Below, one piece after another: positions 1 through 7,787 of a stretch of 13,379 nucleotides of DNA. How positions within the stretch are numbered: the stretch's first letter is position 1; every line of letters starts with the position of its first letter. The notes below the pieces were generated by a model. That model saw only the letters and a program-made list of their open reading frames with translations, had not been told where the DNA came from and did not search any database. The position numbers and the translations under genes were made by a program. This DNA is from Burkholderiaceae bacterium (GTDB taxonomy: Bacteria; Pseudomonadota; Gammaproteobacteria; Burkholderiales; Burkholderiaceae_C), in contig JALOSD010000027.1 of the NCBI GenBank assembly GCA_025458585.1, positions 1-13,379 on the forward strand, in the 5' to 3' direction.

Positions 1-73
1 CGGGTTTTCCGCATCCGGCAAGTGCGTCGAATGGGTCGACGTGGCTACCGCATCCGCAGCGACGAGGTTTCCC
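1..73. other. Left-edge non-coding DNA upstream of rpmE2
   Basis: No convincing coding frame enters from the left edge. In many proteobacteria rho lies next to rpmE, but no Rho C-terminus can be read here. A 9-base motif (CCGCATCCG) occurs at about 9-17 and again at about 48-56, with no obvious role. The only functional element seen is a Shine-Dalgarno-like GAGG at 64-67, six nucleotides before the rpmE2 ATG. No promoter could be placed with confidence. Confidence 0.4.
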
Positions 74-328
74 ATGAAAGAAGGCATCCACCCGAACTAC
101 CGCGAGGTGTGTTTCGTCGACCTGTCGAACGGCTTCAAGTTCGTGACGCGCTCGTGCGCGCCGACCAAGGAGATGATCGACCTCGAGGACGGCCGCAAGC
201 TGCCGCTCATCAAGCTCGAGACGACGAGCGAGTCGCACCCGTTCTACACCGGCACGCAGAAGACCGTCGACACGCTCGGCGGCCGGGTCGAGAAGTTCCG
301 CAACAAGTTCGCGCACCTGCGCAAGTGA
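74..328 (+). CDS. rpmE2: 50S ribosomal protein L31 type B
   Basis: This is an 84-residue component of the large ribosomal subunit. It starts MKEGIHPNYREVCFVDLSNG and ends with the basic stretch KFRNKFAHLRK, both typical of the L31 family. The conserved segment SHPFYTGTQ lies near residues 54-62. The CxxC pair that binds zinc in type A L31 is absent: the only cysteines are two isolated ones near residues 13 and 28, so this is the zinc-independent type B (C-minus) form. In other bacteria type B L31 is made when zinc is scarce, but no Zur site is visible in the 73 bases available upstream. The ATG at 74 is chosen because GAGG sits 6 nt upstream and the family normally begins at this methionine; an in-frame ATG at 41 has no such support. 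A terminator follows 24 bases after the stop, so the gene ends its transcript. Confidence 0.95.
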   Translation: MKEGIHPNYREVCFVDLSNGFKFVTRSCAPTKEMIDLEDGRKLPLIKLETTSESHPFYTGTQKTVDTLGGRVEKFRNKFAHLRK

Positions 329-352
329 GCGCGCAGGCGCACCACGCCACGA

Positions 353-378
353 GGGCAGCCGAGGCTGCCCTTTGTTTT
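353..378 (+). terminator. Rho-independent terminator of rpmE2
   Basis: A perfect 8-bp GC-rich stem (GGGCAGCC at 353-360 and GGCTGCCC at 363-370) closes on a very short loop. If the innermost pair opens, the loop is CGAG. The stem is followed directly by TTTGTTTT (371-378). This is the classic intrinsic-terminator layout and the best one in the window. It also argues against a TTG start at 372 for the next gene, which would lie in the U-tract. Confidence 0.9.
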
Positions 379-419
379 GCCTGCCCCCCGCGCCGCTGCC
401 GGCGCGGCATCATCGCGGC

Positions 420-2090
420 GTGAACCAGGTCCCGAGTCCGGCGCTCGTCACGCAGCGCGCCGCGCAGCGCCTGCCGCGCTGGGCGCTGATCGCGTTCTGC
501 GCCGCCTACGTGCTGCCCGGCGTGTTCGGGCGCGACCCCTGGCGCCACAACGACCTCGGCGCCTTCGGCATCATGGTCGCGATGGCCGAGGGCCGCACCA
601 GCTGGCTCGCCCCGGCGGTCGGCCAGCTGCCGCTCGAGCACGCGCTGCTGCCGCACTGGGTCGGCGCCGCGTTCATCGTCCTGCTGTCGCCGCTGCTCGG
701 CCCCGAACTCGCCGCGCGCGTGCCGTTCGCGCTGCTGCTCGCGCTCACGCTCGCGCTCGTGTGGTACGCGATGTTCCACCTCGCGCGCACCGAGGCCGCG
801 CAGCCGGTCGCGTTCGCGTTCGGCGGCGAGGCGCAGCCGGTGGACTACGCGCGCGCGATGGCCGACGGTGCCGTGCTCGCGCTGATCGCCACGCTCGGCC
901 TGCTGCAACTCGGCCACGAGACGACGCCCGAGCTGATGCAGCTCTGCGCGATCGCGCTCGTGCAGTGGGCGTTGGCGGCCGCACCGTTTCGTCAGGCGAG
1001 CGCGCGTGCCGCGCTCCTGCTCGGCCTGCCGCTGCTCGCGGCCAGCGGCGCGCCGAGCCTGGCGATCGCCGTCGGCGCCGTCGCCGCGGTGATCTGCCAG
1101 CGATCGGCCTACGAGCAGGTGCGCCGCGTCGTGCCGTGGGTGCTCGCGGCGACGCTCGCCGCGCTCGTCGTCGCCGCGGCGATGCACACCTGGGACTGGC
1201 GCTGGCGCTTCCAGCCCGACCGCGCGCAGCTGTTCCAGCTCGGCCGGCTGTGGCTGTGGTTCCTGTGGCCGGCGTCGCTGCTCGCGCTGTGGACCGTCTG
1301 GCGCTGGCGCCACCACCTGCTCAACCGCCACATCGCGGTGCCGTTCTCGATCCTCGCCTGCGCGCTCGTCGCCAGCGTCGTGATGGGCGGCTCCGACCGC
1401 GCGCTGCTGCTCGGCCTGCCGTCGCTCGCGGTGCTCGCCGCGTTCGCGCTGCCGACGCTCAAGCGAAGCGCGGCGGCGGCCATCGACTGGTTCTCGGTGT
1501 TCTTCTTCAGCACGATCGCGATCGCGATCTGGGTCATCTACGCGTCGATGCACCTCGGCGTGCCGGCCAAGCCCGCCGCCAACATCGCCAAGCTCGCGAG
1601 CGGGTTCGTGCCGCTGTTCTCGCCGCTCGCGCTCGCGGTGGCGGCGCTCGGCACGCTGGCGTGGCTGTGGCTCGTGCGCTGGCGCACCTCGCGCCACCAG
1701 CCGGCGCTGTGGAAGAGCCTCGTGCTGCCGGCCGGCGGCGTCGCGCTCGCGTGGCTGCTGACGATGACGCTGCTGCTGCCGGTGCTCGACTACGCGCGCA
1801 GCGAGCGCGCCTGGGTCGAGCGCATCGCTCGCCACGTGCCGGCGAAAGCCTGCATCGCGGCACCCGACGTCGGGCGTGCCGCCGTCGTCGCCCTCGAGCA
1901 CTTCGGCCGCTGGAGCGTCGACGCGCGCCCCGACGCCGCCGAGAACAGCCGCTGCACGGTCTTGCTGCGCCGCCAGCGCGACGCCGACCGCTTCGTGCCG
2001 CCCGGCGGCGCGTGGGAGCCGGTGGCGCGCGTGCGCCGGCCCACCGAGCGCAGCGACAGCACGCTCGTGTTCCGCCGCAAGGCGCGCTGA
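420..2090 (+). CDS. Multi-pass membrane protein, probable GT-C (GT39/ArnT-like) glycosyltransferase
   Basis: The product is about 556 residues with many hydrophobic segments, beginning at residues 21-36 and continuing to about residue 460. A soluble C-terminal region of about 80 residues follows (starting near KACIAAPDVGRAAVV). Just after the first membrane segment is GRDPWRHND (residues 37-45). This acidic, aromatic loop resembles the first extracytoplasmic loop of PMT/ArnT-type GT-C enzymes, where the catalytic Asp lies. Such enzymes move a sugar from a polyprenyl-phosphate carrier to lipid A, protein or another envelope acceptor; the substrate here cannot be read from sequence. The start is uncertain: the open frame reaches back to a TTG at 372, but that lies inside a terminator, so the GTG at 420 is preferred although no strong ribosome binding site precedes it. 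The gene converges on phoR with 97 bases between the stops, and nothing ties it to phosphate control. It could instead be an uncharacterised membrane protein that shares only the fold. Confidence 0.62.
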   Translation: MNQVPSPALVTQRAAQRLPRWALIAFCAAYVLPGVFGRDPWRHNDLGAFGIMVAMAEGRTSWLAPAVGQLPLEHALLPHWVGAAFIVLLSPLLGPELAARVPFALLLALTLALVWYAMFHLARTEAAQPVAFAFGGEAQPVDYARAMADGAVLALIATLGLLQLGHETTPELMQLCAIALVQWALAAAPFRQASARAALLLGLPLLAASGAPSLAIAVGAVAAVICQRSAYEQVRRVVPWVLAATLAALVVAAAMHTWDWRWRFQPDRAQLFQLGRLWLWFLWPASLLALWTVWRWRHHLLNRHIAVPFSILACALVASVVMGGSDRALLLGLPSLAVLAAFALPTLKRSAAAAIDWFSVFFFSTIAIAIWVIYASMHLGVPAKPAANIAKLASGFVPLFSPLALAVAALGTLAWLWLVRWRTSRHQPALWKSLVLPAGGVALAWLLTMTLLLPVLDYARSERAWVERIARHVPAKACIAAPDVGRAAVVALEHFGRWSVDARPDAAENSRCTVLLRRQRDADRFVPPGGAWEPVARVRRPTERSDSTLVFRRKAR

Positions 2091-2101
2091 GGACCGCCGG
2101 G

Positions 2102-2119
2102 CGCGGGCTTCGCCCCGCG
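2102..2119. other. Hairpin between convergent genes
   Basis: CGCGGG (2102-2107) pairs with CCCGCG (2114-2119) around a six-base loop, in the 97-base gap between two converging genes. No T-run follows on either strand. It could slow polymerase or block exonucleases at the transcript ends, but it does not meet the criteria for an intrinsic terminator. Confidence 0.3.
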
Positions 2120-2187
2120 GCCCTGCGTGCAGGTCACGGCGCCCTCGGGCGGCCCGGTGACGACTTGAGCGCGCCGGGGCCGGCGCG

Positions 2188-3531
2188 TCAGGGCGCCGGC
2201 GCCTCGGCCGGCGACGCCTCGACTACCGCGCGCAGGCGCGCGGCCGGCAGCACGATCGCGAAGCGCGAGCCCTTGCCGGGCTCGCTCGCGACGTCGAGGC
2301 TGCCGCCGTGGCGCTGCACGACATGCTTCACGATCGACAGCCCGAGTCCGGTGCCGCCGGTCTCGCGCGAGCGGCTGCCGTCGATGCGGTAGAAGCGCTC
2401 GGTCAGCCGCGGCAGATGCTCGCGCGCGATGCCGACACCCGTGTCGCTGACAGCGATCTCGCCGCTGCCGTCGGCGCGGCGCCGCCAGGCGATGTCGATG
2501 CGCCCGCCGTCGGGCGTGTAGCGCACCGCGTTGGTCACCAGGTTGCCGACCGCGCTCAGCAACTCGCTCTGGCTGCCGGCCACCTCGGCCGCCTCGGGCA
2601 CCGACACCACGATGCGGTGGCGCTCTCCCGACAGCGCCTCCCCGTCGGCGCGTGCCTGCGCGAGCAGTGCGGTGACGGCGACCCAGCGGTCGGTCGGCGG
2701 CCGCGGGCTGCCTTCCAGCGTCGCCAGCGTCAGCAGGTCGGTCAGCAGCGTCTGCATGCGCGTCGTCTGCTGCTCCATCAGCGTCAGCACACGCCGGCGC
2801 TCGACCTCGGTCAGCGGCAGCGACGCCATCGTCTCGACGAACCCTGCGAGCACCGTCAGCGGCGTGCGCATCTCGTGCGATACGTTGGCGACGAAGTCGC
2901 GGCGCATCGCGTCGTGGCGCTCGCGCTCGGTGACGTCCTGCGACAGCACGAGCTTCATGCCGTCGCCGTAGCGCCGGATCAGCACCGACAGCGTCTGCTG
3001 GCCGCCGAGCGGCGAGAAGGCGAGCGGCTGGTCGAAGCGCCCGTCGTGCAGGTGCGCGACGAAAGCCGGCGTGCGCATGAGGTGCGTCAGGCGTTGCCCG
3101 CGGTCGCGCTGCGGGTCAACGCCGAAGTGGTCGGCCGCGACCGAGTTGCACCACTCGATCTGCTCGTCGGCGCCGAGCAGCAGCACGCCGTTCGGCGACG
3201 CCTCGATCGCCGACAGGAACTGCTGCAGCCGCAGCCGCTCGTCGTCGAGCGCGCGGTCGCGGCTGCGCAGCTGCCCCTGGACGCGGTAGCCGATCTCGCC
3301 CCACAGCCCGACGCCCGCAGGCACCGGCGACACGCCGCCGCCGCGCACCCACGCCAGGAGTCGCCGACCGCGAAGCGCGTCGACCACGGCGATGACCGCG
3401 GCGCCGACGGCTGCACCGACGATCGAGCCGATGGCGCCGCCTTCGAGCCAGCTGCCGACGGCATGGCCGATCGTCGCCCCGGCCAGCACCGCCAGCACGG
3501 CGGCCAGCGCTCGGGACAGCAGCCCGTCCAT
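2188..3531 (-). CDS. phoR: Phosphate regulon sensor histidine kinase PhoR
   Basis: This 447-residue inner-membrane kinase phosphorylates PhoB when phosphate is low and dephosphorylates it when phosphate is ample. Two hydrophobic segments (about 8-27 and 33-51) are joined by a very short loop, so there is no real periplasmic sensor. This fits the accepted model in which PhoR is controlled through the Pst transporter and PhoU. A PAS-like region covers about 105-200. The HisKA domain has phospho-acceptor His219 in NVSHEMRTPL. The ATPase domain shows the N box (NLVTNAVRYTP, from 330), DTGVGI (363-368) and GGTGLGLSI (392-400). All catalytic motifs look intact. The ATG lies 6 bases after the phoB stop, so the two are very likely translated from one message, and phoR is the last gene of the operon here. 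In many Burkholderiales ppx/ppk genes follow phoR; here a convergent membrane-protein gene follows instead. Confidence 0.95.
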   Translation of the reverse strand: MDGLLSRALAAVLAVLAGATIGHAVGSWLEGGAIGSIVGAAVGAAVIAVVDALRGRRLLAWVRGGGVSPVPAGVGLWGEIGYRVQGQLRSRDRALDDERLRLQQFLSAIEASPNGVLLLGADEQIEWCNSVAADHFGVDPQRDRGQRLTHLMRTPAFVAHLHDGRFDQPLAFSPLGGQQTLSVLIRRYGDGMKLVLSQDVTERERHDAMRRDFVANVSHEMRTPLTVLAGFVETMASLPLTEVERRRVLTLMEQQTTRMQTLLTDLLTLATLEGSPRPPTDRWVAVTALLAQARADGEALSGERHRIVVSVPEAAEVAGSQSELLSAVGNLVTNAVRYTPDGGRIDIAWRRRADGSGEIAVSDTGVGIAREHLPRLTERFYRIDGSRSRETGGTGLGLSIVKHVVQRHGGSLDVASEPGKGSRFAIVLPAARLRAVVEASPAEAPAP

Positions 3532-3537
3532 GCGGCG

Positions 3538-4251
3538 TCAGGTCGCGAGCGTGCCGACCTGCTGCGTCAGGCGGTAGCCCGCACCGCGCACGGTCTCGAT
3601 CAGCCCCGCGCCCTGCACCGGCTGCAGCGCCTCGCGCAGGCGCTTGACGTGCACGTCGACCGTACGCTCCTCGATGAACACGTGGTCGCCCCAGACGCGG
3701 TCGAGCAGCTGGGCGCGGCTGTGCACGCGCTCGGGGTGCGTCATGAAGAAGTGCAACAGGCGGAACTCGGTCGGGCCGACCTTGACCTCGCGCACGCCCT
3801 CGGCGGTCGTGCGCGTGACGCGGCGCGTCGCCGGGTCGAGCCGCAATCCAGCAATCTCGACCGCAGTGTCGAGCGCTTCCGGCGCCTTGCGCCGCAGCAC
3901 GGCGCGGATGCGCGCGAGCAGCTCCTTCGTCGAGAACGGCTTCGTCAGGTAATCGTCGGCACCGGCATCCAGCCCGCTGATCTTGTCGCCCTCCTCGCTG
4001 CGCGCGGTCAGCATGATGACCGGCAGCTCGCGCGTGCGCGCGCTCGAGCGCCACTGCTTCGCCAGCGCGAGCCCAGACTGCCCCGGCAGCATCCAGTCGA
4101 GCAGCACGAGGTCCGGCAGCACGGCGTCGACCGCGGCCTGCGCCTGGTCGGCGGTGGCGGCGATCGTCACCTCGTAGCCCGCGTGACGCAGGTTGATCGA
4201 GATCAACTCCGCGATCGCGGACTCGTCTTCGACCACCAGCACACGAGTCAT
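3538..4251 (-). CDS. phoB: Phosphate regulon response regulator PhoB
   Basis: This 237-residue OmpR/PhoB-type transcription factor is activated by PhoR. The receiver domain (about 1-120) has the acidic pair near residues 8-9, phospho-acceptor Asp52 in VLLDWMLPG, Thr82 in IMLTAR and Lys104 in YLTKPF. The C-terminal winged helix (about 130-230) shows VGPTEFRLLHFFMTHPERV and the recognition region RTVDVHVKRLREAL, with RGAGYRL near the end. E. coli PhoB has 229 residues and Asp53, so the length and layout match. A GGAG lies 7 nt before the ATG (minus-strand sense). PhoB binds CTGTCAT-like heptamers on an 11-bp period, as found at three promoters in this window (8884-8901, 8930-8958, 9669-9686). 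The gene lies 19 bases after phoU and 6 before phoR. Confidence 0.96.
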   Translation of the reverse strand: MTRVLVVEDESAIAELISINLRHAGYEVTIAATADQAQAAVDAVLPDLVLLDWMLPGQSGLALAKQWRSSARTRELPVIMLTARSEEGDKISGLDAGADDYLTKPFSTKELLARIRAVLRRKAPEALDTAVEIAGLRLDPATRRVTRTTAEGVREVKVGPTEFRLLHFFMTHPERVHSRAQLLDRVWGDHVFIEERTVDVHVKRLREALQPVQGAGLIETVRGAGYRLTQQVGTLAT

Positions 4252-4270
4252 CGAACGGCTCCCCCGCGAC

Positions 4271-4978
4271 TCATCGCACCGCTTTCTCGACCTCAGGCAC
4301 CGTCACGTGGCGTACGTCGGTGCCCTTGACGACGTAGATCACCGCCTCGGCCAGATTCTTCGCGTGGTCGCCGACGCGCTCGATCGCCTTCGCGACGAAG
4401 ACGAGGTCGATGCTCGACGAGATCATGCGCGGGTCTTCCATCATGTAGGTGATCAGTTTGCGCAGCAGGCCGTCGAACTCCTGGTCGATCTGGTCGTCGC
4501 GCTTGAGCACGTCGAGGGCCGCGTTCGGGTCCATCCGCGCGAACGCGTCGAGCGCCCTGCGCAGCTGCGCGCAGGCGAGGTCGGCCTCGAACTGGAGATC
4601 GGCCACCGGCAGGCGCATGCGGCTGGACACGCCCGTGTTGATCAGGCGCTGCACCGTGCGCGCGATACGCGCCGCCTCGTCGCCTACGCGCTCGAGGTTG
4701 GCCGATGCTTTCGAGATCGCGATCAGCAACCGCAGATCGACCGCCGCCGGCTGGCGCGTCGCGATGATGCGCTGCATCTGGGCGTCGATCTCGACCTCCA
4801 GGCGATTGATGCGTTCCTCCTGCTCGAGCACTTGCGAGGCAGTCTCGCCGCTGAAGTTAGCCAGCGCGTAGATCGCCTGCGCGACCTGCGACTCGGCGAG
4901 CCCGCCCATCTCCAGCACGCGGGTGGAAACGGATTTCAGTTCAACGTCGTACTGACGCGTCGTGTGCTGTTCGGTCAT
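4271..4978 (-). CDS. phoU: Phosphate signalling protein PhoU
   Basis: This 235-residue all-helical cytoplasmic protein links the state of the Pst transporter to PhoR; loss of PhoU in other bacteria leaves the Pho regulon constantly on. The two pseudo-repeats of the family are visible. Each carries an ERVGD metal-binding signature, at residues 96-100 (NLERVGDEAARIA) and 200-204 (IERVGDHAKNLAE). The start MTEQHTTRQYDVELK and the following helix match proteobacterial PhoU. A purine-rich stretch (GGAGCAGGG in minus-strand sense) precedes the ATG. The gene is 28 bases after pstB and 19 before phoB, placing it in the same transcript as both the transporter and the two-component system. Confidence 0.95.
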   Translation of the reverse strand: MTEQHTTRQYDVELKSVSTRVLEMGGLAESQVAQAIYALANFSGETASQVLEQEERINRLEVEIDAQMQRIIATRQPAAVDLRLLIAISKASANLERVGDEAARIARTVQRLINTGVSSRMRLPVADLQFEADLACAQLRRALDAFARMDPNAALDVLKRDDQIDQEFDGLLRKLITYMMEDPRMISSSIDLVFVAKAIERVGDHAKNLAEAVIYVVKGTDVRHVTVPEVEKAVR

Positions 4979-5006
4979 GGCCCTGCTCCAGGAGTCGGGT
5001 CACCGG

Positions 5007-5792
5007 TCAGCCGAAGCGCCCGGTGATGTAGTCCTCGGTGTCCTTCTTCTTCGGCTTCATGAAGATGTCGGCCGTGGGGCCGAACTCGACCAGGTCGCCG
5101 AGGTACATGTACGCGGTGTAGTCGGACACGCGCGCGGCCTGCTGCATGTTGTGCGTGACGATCATCACCGTGTAGTCGGCCTTGAGCTCGTCGATCAGCT
5201 CTTCGATCTTGCCGGTGGAGATCGGATCGAGCGCCGAGCACGGCTCGTCGAGCAGGATCACCTCGGGCTTGACCGCGACGCCGCGCGCGATGCACAGCCG
5301 CTGCTGCTGTCCGCCCGACAGGCTCGCGCCGCTCTGGTTGAGCTTGTCCTTGACCTCGTTCCACAGCGCGGCCTTCTTCAGCGCCCACTCGACGCGCTCG
5401 TCCATCTCGGCGCGCGGCAGGCTCTCGAACAGCCGCACGCCAAACGCAATGTTGTCGTAGATCGACATCGGGAACGGCGTCGGCTTCTGGAACACCATGC
5501 CGATCTTCGCCCGGATCAGCGAGACGTCGGTCTTGGTCTTCAGGATGTCCTCGCCGTCGAGCATGATGCTGCCTTCGGCGCGCTGCTCGGGATAGAGCTC
5601 GAACATGCGGTTGAAGGTGCGCAGCAGCGTGCTCTTGCCGCAGCCCGACGGCCCGATGAAGGCCGTGACCTTGCGCTCGGGGACGTCGAGGTTGATGCTC
5701 TTCAGCGCCTTGAAGCCGCCGTAGAAGAAGTCCAGGTTGCGCACCGAGATCTTGACCTTCTCGGTCGTGGGCAGGTCGACACGGGCGTCCAT
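5007..5792 (-). CDS. pstB: Phosphate ABC transporter ATP-binding protein PstB
   Basis: This 261-residue ATPase powers phosphate import through the PstC-PstA channel. All ABC motifs are present: Walker A GPSGCGKST (47-55, Lys53), Q-loop Gln102 in MVFQKPTPFPMSI, signature LSGGQ (158-162), Walker B VILLDEP with the D-loop SALDP (178-190), and switch His214 in VTHNMQQA. The segment FQKPTPFPMSIYDN is characteristic of PstB within the ABC superfamily, as is the C-terminus EDYITGRFG. A Shine-Dalgarno-like GAGG lies upstream of the ATG. The gene is 12 bases after pstA and 28 before phoU. Confidence 0.97.
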   Translation of the reverse strand: MDARVDLPTTEKVKISVRNLDFFYGGFKALKSINLDVPERKVTAFIGPSGCGKSTLLRTFNRMFELYPEQRAEGSIMLDGEDILKTKTDVSLIRAKIGMVFQKPTPFPMSIYDNIAFGVRLFESLPRAEMDERVEWALKKAALWNEVKDKLNQSGASLSGGQQQRLCIARGVAVKPEVILLDEPCSALDPISTGKIEELIDELKADYTVMIVTHNMQQAARVSDYTAYMYLGDLVEFGPTADIFMKPKKKDTEDYITGRFG

Positions 5793-5804
5793 CGTCGGGC
5801 CTCG

Positions 5805-6671
5805 TCAGTATTTGTTGCGGAACAGCACGCGCGCGAGGATGTTCAGCGCGAGCACGCCCAGCGTGATCAGGAATACGCCGGCCCAGGCGAGCTTCTGCCA
5901 GTTCTCGTACGGGCTCATCGCGAACTTGAAGATCGTCACCGGCAGGCTGGCCATCGGCTCGCCGAGGTTGGTGGTGAAGAACTGGTTCGACAGCGCGGTG
6001 AACAGCAGCGGGGCCGTCTCGCCGGCGATGCGCGCCAGCGCGAGGAGCACGCCGGTGACGACGCCGGCGCGCGCCGCCTTCAACGTCACCGACCAGATCA
6101 CCTTCCACTTCGGCGTGCCCAGCGCGTACGCCGCTTCGCGCAGCGAGTGCGGGATCAGGCTGAGCATGTTCTCCGTGGTGCGCACGACGACCGGGATCAC
6201 GATCAGCGCCAGCGCGAGCACGCCGGCGTAGGCCGAGAACGTCCTCGCCTGCGCGACGACGACGGCGTAGATGAACAGGCCGATGACGATCGACGGCGCC
6301 GACAGCAGGATGTCGTTGATGAACTGCGTCGTCGCCCCGAGCCAGCTGCGCTGCCCGTACTCGGCCAGGTAGATGCCGCACAGCACGCCGATCGGCGTGC
6401 CCACCGCGGTGGCCAGCAGCACCATGATGCCGGAGCCGACGATGGCATTCGCCAAGCCGCCGGTCTCGGCCATCGGCGGCGGCGTCGACTGCGTGAACAC
6501 CTGCAGCGTCAGGCCGCCGATGCCTAGGCGCACGGTCTCGAACAGGATCCAGATCAGCCAGAACAGGCCGAACCCCATCGCCGCCAGCGAAAGCGTCAGC
6601 GCGATGAGGTTGACGAGCTTGCGCTTGCGGTGCAGCGCCATCTGGCGCGGGTCGAGCCGGACAGCGTTCAC
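5805..6671 (-). CDS. pstA: Phosphate ABC transporter permease PstA
   Basis: This inner-membrane permease of about 288 residues forms the phosphate channel with PstC. Hydrophobic segments are seen at about 20-45, 75-103, 120-141, 148-165, 203-225 and 262-282, the usual six. The cytoplasmic EAA loop that docks on PstB begins at EAAYALGTPKWK (179-190) and ends in ARIAGETAPL (213-222). Its Arg and Glu are conserved in the family and implicated in transport. The frame begins with GTG at 6671, which overlaps the pstC stop by four bases (GTGA), so translational coupling is likely. The ATG at residue 11 (6641) is an alternative start without clear support. Confidence 0.95.
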   Translation of the reverse strand: MNAVRLDPRQMALHRKRKLVNLIALTLSLAAMGFGLFWLIWILFETVRLGIGGLTLQVFTQSTPPPMAETGGLANAIVGSGIMVLLATAVGTPIGVLCGIYLAEYGQRSWLGATTQFINDILLSAPSIVIGLFIYAVVVAQARTFSAYAGVLALALIVIPVVVRTTENMLSLIPHSLREAAYALGTPKWKVIWSVTLKAARAGVVTGVLLALARIAGETAPLLFTALSNQFFTTNLGEPMASLPVTIFKFAMSPYENWQKLAWAGVFLITLGVLALNILARVLFRNKY

Positions 6672-7690
6672 GTGCGGCTCCCTTCACCCTTCTTCAGCCG
6701 CATCAGCAGCAGCTTCGAGAACGCCAGCACGACGAACGTGATGAAGAACAGGATCAGCCCGAGGTAGATCAGCGACGCCTGGTGCAGGCCCTCGCTCGCC
6801 TCGGCGAACTCGTTGGCGAGCGCCGACGTGATGCTGTTGGCAGCCTCGAACAGCGACAGCGACTCGAGCTGGTTGAAGTTGCCGATGACGAAGGTCACGG
6901 CCATCGTCTCACCCAGCGCACGCCCGAGCCCGAGCATGATGCCGCCGACGACGCCGGTCTTGGTGTAGGGCAGCACGACCTTCCACACCACCTCCCACGT
7001 CGTCGCGCCGAGACCGTACGCCGACTCCTTCAGCAGCGGCGGCGTCACCTCGAACACGTCGCGCATCACGGCGGCGATGAACGGGATCACCATGATCGCG
7101 AGGATGATGCCCGCCGACAGGATGCCGATGCCCACCGGCGGCCCCGAGAACAGCGCGCCGAGCACGGGCGTGTCGCCGAACGCCGCCTGCAGCGGCTGCT
7201 GCACGTAGGTCGCCAGGATCGGCCCGAATACCAGCAACCCCCACATGCCGTAGACGATCGACGGCACCGCGGCCAGCAGCTCGATGGCCACGCCCAGCGG
7301 TCGCTTGAGCCAGCCGGGCGAGAGCTCGGTGAGGAACAGCGCGATGCCGAAGCTCACCGGCACGGCAATCAGCAGCGCGATGAACGACGTCATCAGCGTG
7401 CCGTAGATCATCACCAGGCCGCCGAACTTCTCCTGCACCGGGTCCCATTCCGTCGATACCAGGAAGCCGAGCCCGAACTGCCGGATCGACGGCCACGCGC
7501 CGATGAACAACGAGACGATGATCCCGACCAGCAACGCCAGCGTCAGCCATGCGGCGCCGTGCGTCAGCAGCGAAAAGACGGTGTCTGCCCAGGGCGCCAC
7601 CTGGCGTCGCGGCGGCGGCTCGCCGCGCGGCGTCGATCGCTCCATTTTCTTGTCTTCGGTGCCGGAGGGAACCGGCAGTGTAGCGGCCAT
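6668..7690 (-). CDS. pstC: Phosphate ABC transporter permease PstC
   Basis: This 340-residue permease is the partner of PstA. A hydrophilic, proline- and arginine-rich N-terminus (1-33) precedes the first membrane segment (about 40-64). Further segments lie near 93-120, 134-160, 186-210, 246-270 and 304-328. The EAA-like loop is ESAYGLGATTWEVVW (222-236), followed by GRALGETMAV (256-265) with conserved Arg257 and Glu261. The motif ELLAAVPSIVYGMWGL (137-152) is typical of PstC. The ATG at 7690 has AGGGAAG a suitable distance upstream; a second Met at residue 16 is possible but less well supported. It is separated from pstS by 97 bases holding a long GC-rich hairpin, and overlaps pstA by four bases. 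Confidence 0.96.
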   Translation of the reverse strand: MAATLPVPSGTEDKKMERSTPRGEPPPRRQVAPWADTVFSLLTHGAAWLTLALLVGIIVSLFIGAWPSIRQFGLGFLVSTEWDPVQEKFGGLVMIYGTLMTSFIALLIAVPVSFGIALFLTELSPGWLKRPLGVAIELLAAVPSIVYGMWGLLVFGPILATYVQQPLQAAFGDTPVLGALFSGPPVGIGILSAGIILAIMVIPFIAAVMRDVFEVTPPLLKESAYGLGATTWEVVWKVVLPYTKTGVVGGIMLGLGRALGETMAVTFVIGNFNQLESLSLFEAANSITSALANEFAEASEGLHQASLIYLGLILFFITFVVLAFSKLLLMRLKKGEGSRT

Positions 7691-7725
7691 GCTGGGCTTC
7701 CCTGGGGCAGGTCACAGGCGGCGGT

Positions 7726-7772
7726 GGCGGCGAGACGGGCGGGGCGCCGCACGACGCCCCCGCCCGGCCGCC
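7726..7772. other. Large GC-rich hairpin between pstS and pstC
   Basis: CGGGCGGGGCG (7736-7746) pairs with CGCCCCCGCCCG (7755-7766) with one bulged base. Beyond a four-base internal bulge, GGCGGC (7726-7731) pairs with GCCGCC (7767-7772), giving about 17 pairs. No T-run follows in the direction of pst transcription. A stem here could block 3'-5' decay of the pstS message or partly attenuate readthrough, so that the periplasmic binding protein is made in excess over the membrane parts. That role is inferred by analogy with intergenic stems in other binding-protein operons. Confidence 0.6.
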
Positions 7773-7787
7773 GTCACGCCGAGAGGC

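Noticed and set aside
372..419. Upstream TTG start for the glycosyltransferase-like gene
   Set aside because: It lies within the U-tract of the rpmE2 terminator and adds a non-hydrophobic, Pro/Arg/His-rich leader; GTG at 420 is more plausible.
210..1901. 563-codon minus-strand open frame opposite the membrane-protein gene
   Set aside because: Low-complexity Arg/Ala/Glu-rich translation with no motif, antisense to a good membrane protein; typical of GC-rich DNA.
4962..6527. 521-codon plus-strand open frame opposite pstB and pstA
   Set aside because: It runs antisense to two genes with intact family motifs and has an Arg/His/Gln-rich sequence with no domain.
7726..7772. The pstS-pstC stem as an intrinsic terminator
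   Set aside because: No T-run follows in the direction of transcription, and pstC needs readthrough from the pstS promoter as no other promoter is evident.
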